From Clostridia bacterium (GTDB lineage: Bacteria > Bacillota_A > Clostridia > Christensenellales > Borkfalkiaceae), in assembly GCA_017462425.1 (NCBI GenBank), contig JAFTRD010000141.1, positions 1 through 5,391 on the forward strand: DNA of 5,391 bases. Reading direction: 5' to 3'. The stretch's first letter is position 1; every line of letters starts with the position of its first letter. The position numbers were made by a program, and so were the translations under genes. The notes beneath the pieces were generated by a model. It saw only the letters and a list, made by a program, of their open reading frames with translations, ran no database searches and was not told the origin of the DNA. Shown in pieces: positions 1 through 5,391 of the stretch.

Positions 1-575
1 CCTCTTACCGCCACTACGTTGGTATTATTACCGCCCGTAGTGCACATCTGCAATTTCTGCATTTTGGAAACGCCTTCGTCGGGATAGAATACCATAATTT
101 TAATGCCTTCGGCGTCCTTAAAGCCTTCGAGCGCCGCTTTACCCGTATCGCCCGAGGTGGCTACTAAAATTAAAATTTGTTCTTGAATGCCACAGATATT
201 GCAGCCCTCTCTCAAAAGGTAGGGCAAAACGGTGAGCGCCATATCCTTAAAGGCGCAGGTGGGACCGTGGAACAGCTCCAATATATACACGCCGCCCGAG
301 ATTTTTACCAAGGGCGCAGCGTCGTCGCCCTCGAACTGCGCATAGGCACGTTCGCAAGCGGCTTTCAAGCCCTCGTAATCGTAATCGTCCAGATATTTAT
401 GCAGAACGTACGCCGCACGTTCGGGATACCCCATATCAAGCATGGCGTTTAATTCTTCTTCGGATACTTTGGGAAAACTTTCGGGCACGAAAAGACCGCC
501 GTCATCGGCAAGTCCACGCACGATTGCCTGTGCGCCCGTTACTTTTTGCGCTCCGCGCGTACTTAAAAAATACAT
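1..575 (-). CDS. thrC: Threonine synthase, N-terminal part (runs off the left edge)
   Basis: Pyridoxal-phosphate enzyme of fold type II that converts O-phosphohomoserine to threonine, the last step of threonine synthesis, in the cytosol. I translated the minus strand from the ATG at 575-573: 191 complete codons are open to the window edge, with no stop or frameshift. The N-terminus reads MYFLSTRG, typical of the family. Residues 103-112 read HGPTCAFKDM, where Lys110 is the expected Schiff-base lysine. SGDTGKAA at 141-148 is the expected phosphate-binding loop. Family members are usually over 400 residues, so more than half lies outside the window. An AGGAG ribosome site (587-583) sits 7 bases upstream and fixes the start. 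The gene follows the terminator of the P-loop gene, so it probably has its own transcription start, though I found no convincing -10 box. The identification is firm. Confidence 0.93.
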   Translation of the reverse strand, partial: MYFLSTRGAQKVTGAQAIVRGLADDGGLFVPESFPKVSEEELNAMLDMGYPERAAYVLHKYLDDYDYEGLKAACERAYAQFEGDDAAPLVKISGGVYILELFHGPTCAFKDMALTVLPYLLREGCNICGIQEQILILVATSGDTGKAALEGFKDAEGIKIMVFYPDEGVSKMQKLQMCTTGGNNTNVVAVR

Positions 576-582
576 AATTCAA

Positions 583-622
583 CTCCTCGGCGGAAACAAC
601 CCGCCAATTTCTTAACTGTCAA
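583..622 (-). promoter_or_regulatory. thrC leader: isolated TTGACA box, GC hairpin and ribosome site
   Basis: On the minus strand a perfect TTGACA hexamer (622-617) is followed by a GC-rich inverted repeat, GGCGG (605-601) and CCGCC (593-589), with a 7-base loop, and then AGGAG (587-583) ahead of the thrC ATG at 575. At a 17-base spacing the -10 position reads TTGTTT, a poor match, so I do not call this a promoter. The hairpin lacks a U-tract, so it is not a terminator. It may be an RNA structure or an operator-like site; this is inference. Confidence 0.3.
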
Positions 623-630
623 AAATGAAT

Positions 631-676
631 AAAAAAATAAAAAAATCCCAGACAGAGCAAAAGACCTGTCTGAGAT
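631..676 (-). terminator. Intrinsic terminator behind the P-loop gene
   Basis: An 11-base-pair stem is formed by 676-666 (ATCTCAGACAG) and 655-645 (CTGTCTGGGAT), with one G-U pair and a 10-base loop at 665-656. In minus-strand RNA it is followed by six U, one A and seven more U (644-631). It lies 25 bases past the stop codon of the P-loop gene and separates it from thrC. There is no matching T-tract on the plus strand, so it works in one direction. Confidence 0.92.
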
Positions 677-701
677 TATTCTCTTCAAAGCGTATTCAGC
701 C

Positions 702-1109
702 TTACAGATACTTTGCGATGAAAGGAGGCAATTCCTCTCTAGTCGCACTGCAAGCAATGGAAATTTTAATATCCCGACTTTCGCTTACCTTTTCGAGCAT
801 ATAGAAGAACGCCGCCATCTCGGAGAGAGGCTTACCTGTAATTCTGCTGGCTCCGTCGATGTACAGATATTCGTTATCGTTGTTTGCCGCGACAACGCCC
901 TTGATGAAACCGCAAAAAGCCTCTTCCCCGGCTATATTAAATTCAGTCAAATCGATGAACCGTACTTCCCGCTTCAAATCGAACATATACCGCTTGGTAT
1001 CGGATATAAATATTGCGTGCCCTTTCGCCGTAGAAACGGCGGCGTTCGCCTGTTCGATGAGCTGCTTGGTTTTTCCGGTTCCTTTAGGTCCGTAGACAAT
1101 ATTAATCAT
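702..1109 (-). CDS. Small P-loop ATP-binding protein of unknown function
   Basis: 135-residue soluble protein with a clear Walker A motif at residues 7-14 (GPKGTGKT) right after the first strand. A hydrophobic run ending in Asp at 81-86 (YLYIDG) is a plausible Walker B. A late strand, IKISIACSA (114-122), resembles the sensor strand of additional-strand P-loop folds. There is no signal peptide, membrane segment or second domain. I recall similar short conserved proteins in Clostridia annotated only as ATP-binding proteins, sometimes mislabelled as PilT-like; no role is known to me. The start is fixed by AAGGAGGA (1120-1113) just before the ATG. The gene has its own strong promoter and its own terminator, so it is probably monocistronic. 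It lies between the aspartate aminotransferase and thrC, but that neighbourhood does not reveal its job. Being a real gene is near certain; the function is open. Confidence 0.88.
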   Translation of the reverse strand: MINIVYGPKGTGKTKQLIEQANAAVSTAKGHAIFISDTKRYMFDLKREVRFIDLTEFNIAGEEAFCGFIKGVVAANNDNEYLYIDGASRITGKPLSEMAAFFYMLEKVSESRDIKISIACSATREELPPFIAKYL

Positions 1110-1177
1110 AAATCCTCCTTAACTTAAGCAAGTCGGGGTAATAAATTTGTGCCTTTGACAGTTGACTTGCTGTTGGT
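1110..1177 (-). promoter_or_regulatory. Structured 5' leader and ribosome site of the P-loop gene
   Basis: From the promoter at 1212-1184, RNA should begin near 1177, giving a leader of about 68 bases. An 8-base perfect inverted repeat, AGCAAGTC (1171-1164) and GACTTGCT (1134-1127), closes a 29-base loop almost at the 5' end. Inside it, TGTC (1160-1157) and GGCA (1153-1150) can form a small inner hairpin. The ribosome site AAGGAGGA (1120-1113) lies outside the stem and stays accessible. It matches no riboswitch class I know; it could be a 5' stabilising structure or a regulator-binding site. Confidence 0.4.
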
Positions 1178-1183
1178 GCTTTT

Positions 1184-1212
1184 ATTGTACCAAAGATTTA
1201 TGATAATTTCAA
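1184..1212 (-). promoter_or_regulatory. Sigma-A-type promoter of the P-loop gene
   Basis: On the minus strand the -35 box TTGAAA (1212-1207) and the -10 box TACAAT (1189-1184) each match the consensus at five of six positions and are exactly 17 bases apart. The predicted start is near 1177. Phased A-tracts directly upstream (1245-1217) could act as an UP-like element. This is the strongest promoter match in the window. Confidence 0.8.
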
Positions 1213-1216
1213 GACC

Positions 1217-1248
1217 TTTTTAAAAAATTATTAAAAAATTTTTTTATT
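1217..1248. repeat. Phased A-tract direct repeat after the aminotransferase gene
   Basis: The plus strand holds two perfect copies of TTAAAAAATT at 1220-1229 and 1231-1240, offset by 11 bases, inside a 32-base stretch made only of A and T. The offset is close to one helical turn, which favours intrinsic bending. The tract lies just after the aminotransferase stop codon and just upstream of the P-loop gene promoter. It has no GC-containing stem, so I do not call it a terminator. Confidence 0.5.
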
Positions 1249-1253
1249 ACCGT

Positions 1254-2453
1254 TTATTGCAGGCTTTTTACAAATCGAGCGATTCTGTTCAAGCCCTCGT
1301 CAATATCCTCTAAAGAAAGCGAATAGGAAAGACGGACGCAATCCTCCGCGCCGAAAGAGATACCCGGAACGACCGCTACCTTTTCCTTTTCCAAAAGCTC
1401 GGCGGCAAAGTCGATGGAGTTTTCAATTACCTTCTCCCCACTCTTTTTGCCGTAGAGGTTATCCACTACTAACATAACGTAGAATGCGCCGTGCGGGGTA
1501 ACGTAAGAAATCTCCTCAATCCCGTCTAATTTTTTCAGCATTGCCTTTCTTCTTTCGGCAAAGATTTCTACCATTTCGTTTACGCTTTCAGGGGAGGCGT
1601 TGAGCGCCGCCATGGTGGCGTACTGTGCAATGGAGTTGGGGTTGGACGTAGCGTGGGACTGGAAGGAGTCGATTGCCTTGGCAACGTCCTTGGGTGCCGC
1701 CAGATATCCGATACGCCAGCCCGTCATGGCGTACGTTTTGGAAACGCCGTTGACGGTGATGGTTAAATCCTTCATCTTTTCCGAATAGTTCGCAATGGAA
1801 TACGCTTTAGCCCCGTCGTAGACTAACTTTTCGTAAATTTCATCGGCAATGACGTAAATACCCGCCTCTTCGCAGACCGCCGCAATTTCCTTTACCTCCT
1901 CTTCGGTATACACCGCGCCCGTAGGGTTGGAGGGACAGTTGAAGATAAGCATTTTGGTCTTGGGCGTAATGGCGGCTTTGAGCTGCTGCGCCGTAATTTT
2001 AAAACCGTTTTCCTTACTTGCCTTAACGTATACGGGCACGCCGCCGCAAACGCCGACGAGCTCGGGATAGGTCAGCCAGAAGGGTGCGGGAATAATTACC
2101 TCGTCGCCCGGTTCGATGGTAGCGAAACAAGCGTTGAACAGGGAATGCTTCGCGCCGTTGGAAACGATGATTTGAGAGGGCTCGTAGTCTAAGCCGTTAT
2201 CCTTTTTAAATTTTTCGCAAATGGCTTTTCTCAAGGGCATTAAGCCTGCCGAAGGGGTGTACTTGGTCTTACCCTCCTCCATAGCGGTCTGCGCCGCCGC
2301 AATGATGTAGTCGGGGGTATTGAAGTCGGGTTCGCCTGCGCCGAAGGAGATGACCGCTTCTCCCGCCTCTTTCATAGCCTTTGCCTTTGCCGTAATGGCG
2401 AGAGTGAGAGAGGGCGCAATGCCTGCCACTCTATCCGCTATTCTTTTATTCAT
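1254..2453 (-). CDS. aspC: Pyridoxal-phosphate aspartate aminotransferase, class I gamma (Ib) type
   Basis: Fold type I transaminase of 399 residues, full length for the family, that exchanges the amino group between aspartate and 2-oxoglutarate in the cytosol. Visible hallmarks are GEPDFNTP (40-47), NPTG (176-179; the Asn contacts the cofactor), ADEIYE (203-208; Asp204 pairs with the pyridine nitrogen), SKTYAMTGWRIGY (238-250; Lys239 is the Schiff-base lysine) and Arg374 in VRLSYS, which holds the alpha-carboxylate. Ser15 and Lys102 (SNGAKHSLFN) fall where the Thermus-type enzyme has residues for the distal carboxylate, which favours aspartate over neutral substrates; this rests on alignment from memory. 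The start at 2453 is supported by AGAGG (2467-2463), 9 bases away, and by the usual N-terminal length. It has its own promoter and no clear terminator. A relative with another substrate, such as an aromatic or alanine-type enzyme, is not excluded. The symbol aspB is used in bacilli. Confidence 0.92.
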   Translation of the reverse strand: MNKRIADRVAGIAPSLTLAITAKAKAMKEAGEAVISFGAGEPDFNTPDYIIAAAQTAMEEGKTKYTPSAGLMPLRKAICEKFKKDNGLDYEPSQIIVSNGAKHSLFNACFATIEPGDEVIIPAPFWLTYPELVGVCGGVPVYVKASKENGFKITAQQLKAAITPKTKMLIFNCPSNPTGAVYTEEEVKEIAAVCEEAGIYVIADEIYEKLVYDGAKAYSIANYSEKMKDLTITVNGVSKTYAMTGWRIGYLAAPKDVAKAIDSFQSHATSNPNSIAQYATMAALNASPESVNEMVEIFAERRKAMLKKLDGIEEISYVTPHGAFYVMLVVDNLYGKKSGEKVIENSIDFAAELLEKEKVAVVPGISFGAEDCVRLSYSLSLEDIDEGLNRIARFVKSLQ

Positions 2454-2462
2454 AAGCGTATA

Positions 2463-2467
2463 CCTCT
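2463..2467 (-). promoter_or_regulatory. Ribosome binding site of the aspartate aminotransferase
   Basis: AGAGG on the minus strand, 9 bases before the ATG at 2453. It is the only good match nearby and agrees with the family's usual N-terminus, so it settles the start. Confidence 0.7.
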
Positions 2468-2491
2468 GTAAAAAAATTATTTCCGCTATTT

Positions 2492-2520
2492 ATTTTACAT
2501 TTTTTTTGAAAATAATGCAA
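2492..2520 (-). promoter_or_regulatory. Probable sigma-A promoter of the aspartate aminotransferase
   Basis: On the minus strand TTGCAT (2520-2515) and TAAAAT (2497-2492) are 17 bases apart. The -10 box matches at five of six positions, but the -35 box only at three. Position supports the call: it lies after the prfA terminator and 38 bases before the start codon. A-rich sequence raises the chance of a false match. Confidence 0.55.
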
Positions 2521-2562
2521 GGAAATGAAAAAAGTTTTTGTAAAATTCTTGAAAAAAACGCC

Positions 2563-2601
2563 AAAAAAGAAGAAGAAGGACGAATAACGCCACTTCTTCT
2601 T
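2563..2601 (-). terminator. Intrinsic terminator of the prfA transcription unit
   Basis: On the minus strand AAGAAGAAG (2601-2593) pairs perfectly with CTTCTTCTT (2578-2570). After a bulged U at 2592 the stem continues with GGCG (2591-2588) against CGUC (2582-2579), including one G-U pair, around a UUAUU loop. One C and then six U (2568-2563) follow. The outer stem is unusually AU-rich and purine-only on its 5' side, but the shape and place, 40 bases past the prfA stop, fit a terminator. Confidence 0.68.
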
Positions 2602-2641
2602 GAAAATTTTTATCAAATAATTATAATCTTTTACGGTTTTT

Positions 2642-3736
2642 TTATTCCTCCTGCGCAGAGGCGGCAAGCTGCGCTTCTCTGTCGGCTACCGCCAAGGCGT
2701 CCACCATTTCGCCGATATCGCCAAGCATAAACGATTCGATGGAGAATAAGCTCAGCCCGATTCTGTGGTCGGTAACACGGCTCTGCGGAAAGTTGTAGGT
2801 ACGGATACGCTCGCTTCGATCCCCCGAACCGATGAGGTTTTTACGGTTCTGGTCGTACTCAGACTGGCTCTGCGAATTGTAATAATCGTACAGTCTGGTA
2901 CGCAAAATTTGATAGGCAAGCGCCTTGTTCTGAAGTTGCGAACGCTCGTTCTGACACTGTACCACGATGCCCGTGGGAAGGTGCGTGAGTCGCACGGCGG
3001 AGGCAACCTTGTTTACGTTCTGACCGCCTGCGCCGCCCGAATGGTAAATATCAATGCGGATATCTTTATCGTTCAGCTCTACGTCCACCTCTTCCGCCTC
3101 GGGCATGACCGCCACGGATACGGCGGAGGTATGGATACGGCCCTGCGTTTCGGTTTCAGGCACACGCTGTACCCGATGCACGCCGCTTTCGTATTTTAAA
3201 AGCTTATAAGCGCCGTTACCGCTGACGTGAGCGGTTACTTCCTTGATACCGCCAAGCTCGGTGGCGTTCTCGTCCTCTATCTCCAATTTTAAACGGTTCT
3301 TAGAACAGAATCCCTGGTACATTCTCAAAAGCTCTGCGGCAAACAGCGCAGACTCCTCTCCGCCGACGCCCGCGCGAATTTCCAGAACACAGTCCCTTTC
3401 GTCATTTTTATCTTTGGGCAGGAGTAAAATTTTCAGATTTTCCGCAAGCTCCGACAATTTTTCCTTGCAGGCGTACCCTTCGTCGAGTAGCATATCCTTC
3501 ATTTCTTTGTCCGACTCGGCTTCCGCCATTTCAAAGGCGTCGTTCATCTCCGTAAAAACACGCTTATATTCCTCGGCGGCAGAGGCAAGCTCGGTAATAT
3601 CGGCGTGCTCTTTGGATATTTTTTTCCACGCATCCATGTCCGCTAAAACCGCAGGGTCGGCAAGCTTATCGCTCAGCTCCCCGTATTTTTGCAAAACGCT
3701 TTCAGCTTTTTTTAACATATCGTCCTGTTGTGCCAT
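2642..3736 (-). CDS. prfA: Peptide chain release factor 1
   Basis: Class I release factor that reads UAA and UAG in the ribosomal A site and triggers release of the finished protein. The 364 residues match the usual length of about 356-360. An N-terminal helical domain (about 1-110) is followed by the codon-recognition region, where PET at 193-195 fits the RF1 signature PxT (RF2 would have SPF) within HRVQRVPETETQGRIHTSA. The catalytic loop SGGAGGQNVNKV (233-244) carries GGQ at 237-239; Gln239 is the residue PrmC methylates. The upstream fused PrmC frame ends only 19 bases away, so the two are co-transcribed, and a terminator follows. The start is unsure: GGAG (3754-3751) is 14 bases from the ATG at 3736, while Met7 (3718) has AGGA 4 bases upstream and matches the start of the Bacillus protein as I recall it. 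The function is not in doubt. Confidence 0.96.
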   Translation of the reverse strand: MAQQDDMLKKAESVLQKYGELSDKLADPAVLADMDAWKKISKEHADITELASAAEEYKRVFTEMNDAFEMAEAESDKEMKDMLLDEGYACKEKLSELAENLKILLLPKDKNDERDCVLEIRAGVGGEESALFAAELLRMYQGFCSKNRLKLEIEDENATELGGIKEVTAHVSGNGAYKLLKYESGVHRVQRVPETETQGRIHTSAVSVAVMPEAEEVDVELNDKDIRIDIYHSGGAGGQNVNKVASAVRLTHLPTGIVVQCQNERSQLQNKALAYQILRTRLYDYYNSQSQSEYDQNRKNLIGSGDRSERIRTYNFPQSRVTDHRIGLSLFSIESFMLGDIGEMVDALAVADREAQLAASAQEE

Positions 3737-3755
3737 ACTCGTATCATACTCTCCG

Positions 3756-5391
3756 TTACAAAGTTACTTTTAAAATTCTATCTATCTTCGCTAAATCTTT
3801 TATAATCTCGGTCTTTGCGCCCCTTTGTTCAAACAGCGCCTTGACGGCGTTTGCCTGACCCATACCCAACTCCAACAGCATAAAGCCGTCTGCCGCAAGA
3901 TATTTGTCAAACTCCTCGCCTATACGGCGGTAAAAGTCCAGTCCGTCCTCGCCCCCGTCCAACGCCAAACGAGGCTCGAAGTCCTTTACCTCTTTTTGTA
4001 ATTCCTCTATTTCAGCCCTTGCGATATACGGCGGGTTGGATAAAATTACGTCGAACTTTCCTTGGATATTTTCAAATAAATCCGATTGAATAAAGGTAAT
4101 TTTCGCTTGGTTTGCCTCGGCGTTTTCCTTGGCAAGGCTTAACGCCTCTTCACTCACGTCCACGGCGGTAACCGTGATATTTTTTTCGCCGCAGATCTTC
4201 TTGATTGCAACGGCGATTGCGCCGCTACCCGTACATAAATCAAGGATACGTGCGCCCGTTTTTACGTTTTGAACAGCGTTTTCCACCAGAATTTCCGTTT
4301 CAGGTCGGGGAATTAAAACCCGTTCGTCCACCTTTATAGTATACCCGCAAAACGAGGTATCGCTGACGATATACCAAAGTGGTCTGCCCGTTAGCCGCTC
4401 GTTGACGAGCTTATAAATTTTTCGAGCCTCGGCTGCGGTGACGAGCCGTTCCTGACCCAACTTAGATACGGGTACGTCTAAGCTTAAGGACAAAATCCAT
4501 TGACAGTCTTCGCCCTCTATATCGGCACGGGCAAACAGCCCGTCTATGTGTTTTTTTACGTCGGATAATTTTCCGCCGACGGCAAACGAGCTCTCGCCCA
4601 CCGTCCGGTCGTTATCCATTTTCAATACCCGTTCAAAGGCGGCAATGGCGCACTCAATCATATCGTCGTCAGGCTCACGGGTAGTCAGACGCTGTAGCGC
4701 CAAGCCCGGCGCTTTTAGGGGGAACACCAAGGGGCTCTGCGTTTTGGCAAGCAGCTTTAAAAGCTCGTAAGAGACGCCTGCCACCACGGGCAACAGCGCC
4801 AGCTTTATTACCAACCGCACGAGAAAATCCAACACGCCGTTTTCAATATTCATGATGGGCGCCAGCAGGGAGTTCGATACCGAAAATACCAAAATGGCAA
4901 TGACCATGACGAAGAACATAAAGGTAGTGCCGCATCTGTCGTGTACCCTCGAACAGCCTCTGACGTTTTCCACCGTCAAGGGCATGCCCTTTTCAAAGCA
5001 GGTAATGGTCTTATGCTCTGCGCCGTGGTACATATACGTTCTTCTGATATCTTTCATGAGCGACGTTAAGGCGATATAGGATATAAAAATGACCACACGC
5101 AAACCGCCCTCTATAAAGTTAAACAACAGCCCCTCGTCGTCAATTTGCGTCCAGCCTGCTATCAGCGTAGACAAAAGATAGGGCAAAAACACAAACAATC
5201 CCACGGAAAGGGCAAGCCCCAAAACGAGCGCCAACGTGGTAACCACGCTCATGAGGTCTATTTTTAATTTTTCTGCCAGCCATTTTTCAAACTTGGACGG
5301 CTCTTCCGTTTCCTCTCCGCCGTACACCTCTGCGCTGCGCATTAAAATTTTAACGCCGAACGCCATGGAATTTACCAGATTCACCACGCCC
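3756..5391 (-). CDS. prmC: Fusion of a DUF1385/YqhQ membrane protein with PrmC glutamine methyltransferase (5' end outside window)
   Basis: One open frame enters from beyond 5391; the in-frame GTG at 5387 is not a real start, since the frame stays open to the edge. Numbering from that GTG gives 543 residues. Residues 1-256 are YqhQ/DUF1385: hydrophobic segments near 48-73, 94-111, 153-178 and 187-208, the hallmark HGAEHKT (121-127), HDRCGTTF (149-156) and TTREPDD (235-241), the usual family C-terminus. About 60 N-terminal residues are missing, and its function is unknown. Residues 257-543 are a complete PrmC of 287 residues, which methylates the GGQ glutamine of release factors using S-adenosylmethionine: GRPLWYI (334-340), VLIPRPETE (357-365), DLCTGSG (383-389), Asp410 and the catalytic SNPPY (450-454). 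The reading frame implies a methyltransferase anchored to the membrane. A single-base error at the junction, or translation starting at Met257, are alternatives. prfA, encoding its substrate, follows. Confidence 0.88.
   Translation of the reverse strand, partial: GVVNLVNSMAFGVKILMRSAEVYGGEETEEPSKFEKWLAEKLKIDLMSVVTTLALVLGLALSVGLFVFLPYLLSTLIAGWTQIDDEGLLFNFIEGGLRVVIFISYIALTSLMKDIRRTYMYHGAEHKTITCFEKGMPLTVENVRGCSRVHDRCGTTFMFFVMVIAILVFSVSNSLLAPIMNIENGVLDFLVRLVIKLALLPVVAGVSYELLKLLAKTQSPLVFPLKAPGLALQRLTTREPDDDMIECAIAAFERVLKMDNDRTVGESSFAVGGKLSDVKKHIDGLFARADIEGEDCQWILSLSLDVPVSKLGQERLVTAAEARKIYKLVNERLTGRPLWYIVSDTSFCGYTIKVDERVLIPRPETEILVENAVQNVKTGARILDLCTGSGAIAVAIKKICGEKNITVTAVDVSEEALSLAKENAEANQAKITFIQSDLFENIQGKFDVILSNPPYIARAEIEELQKEVKDFEPRLALDGGEDGLDFYRRIGEEFDKYLAADGFMLLELGMGQANAVKALFEQRGAKTEIIKDLAKIDRILKVTL

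Noticed and set aside
563..757. 64-codon open frame on the minus strand between the P-loop gene and thrC
   Set aside because: It spans the intrinsic terminator, overlaps both real genes and has a low-complexity translation with no ribosome site.
1155..1190. Plus-strand TTGACA (1155-1160) as an antisense promoter toward the aminotransferase
   Set aside because: At 17 bases the -10 position reads GCTTTT; no match, and no plus-strand gene follows.
1217..1253. Intrinsic terminator right after the aminotransferase
   Set aside because: Only A-U pairs are possible, with no GC-containing stem; bent DNA near the next promoter is the better reading.
2446..2667. 73-codon minus-strand frame in the prfA-aminotransferase gap
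   Set aside because: Its product is mostly Phe and Lys from A/T runs, and it covers the terminator and promoter; chance frame.
2320..2730. 136-codon plus-strand frame across the same gap
   Set aside because: Both ends are antisense to real genes and the middle is A/T-rich spacer; no motif or ribosome site.
2642..3736. Release factor 2 instead of release factor 1
   Set aside because: The recognition tripeptide is PET, fitting PxT of RF1 rather than SPF, and there is no internal frameshift site.
3243..3773. 176-codon plus-strand frame opposite prfA, very rich in Ser
   Set aside because: It is the mirror of the prfA coding frame; the Ser-rich composition is a typical antisense artefact.
5385..5387. 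GTG as the true start of the YqhQ-PrmC protein
   Set aside because: The frame is open to the window edge and about 60 residues of the YqhQ N-terminus are missing, so the start lies outside.

Overview
The window looks like chromosomal sequence from a low-to-moderate GC member of the Firmicutes (Clostridia-like), possibly an uncultured gut lineage. The grounds are the gene content (YqhQ, PrmC and RF1 in a row), strong AGGAGG-type ribosome sites, sigma-A promoters with 17-base spacers and intrinsic terminators ending in U-tracts. The finer placement is inference only. All recognisable genes lie on the minus strand, so transcription runs from high to low coordinates. No RNA gene, mobile element, CRISPR array or phage gene was seen.

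Region by region, in transcription order. (1) 5391-3756: a 5'-truncated open frame that joins a membrane DUF1385/YqhQ protein to a complete PrmC release-factor glutamine methyltransferase. (2) 3736-2642: prfA, release factor 1, 19 bases downstream and surely co-transcribed; its GGQ glutamine is the substrate of PrmC. (3) 2641-2454: an AT-rich gap with a hairpin terminator that closes the prfA unit, then a promoter for the next gene. (4) 2453-1254: a class I (gamma/Ib-type) aspartate aminotransferase. (5) 1253-1110: an A-tract region, a near-consensus promoter and a structured leader. (6) 1109-702: a small uncharacterised P-loop protein with a strong terminator behind it. (7) 575-1: the first 191 codons of threonine synthase, running off the left edge.

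Two themes emerge. The upper half is translation termination: PrmC methylates the GGQ glutamine of RF1, and here the enzyme seems covalently attached to a multi-pass membrane protein. The lower half is aspartate-family amino acid metabolism: aspartate is made by the aminotransferase, and threonine synthase catalyses the last step of an aspartate-derived pathway, with an orphan ATPase-like gene between them.

The item most worth a second look is the YqhQ-PrmC fusion, with the caveat that one deleted base at the junction would restore two separate genes. Next are the orphan P-loop gene with its structured leader and phased A-tracts, and the unclear start of prfA.
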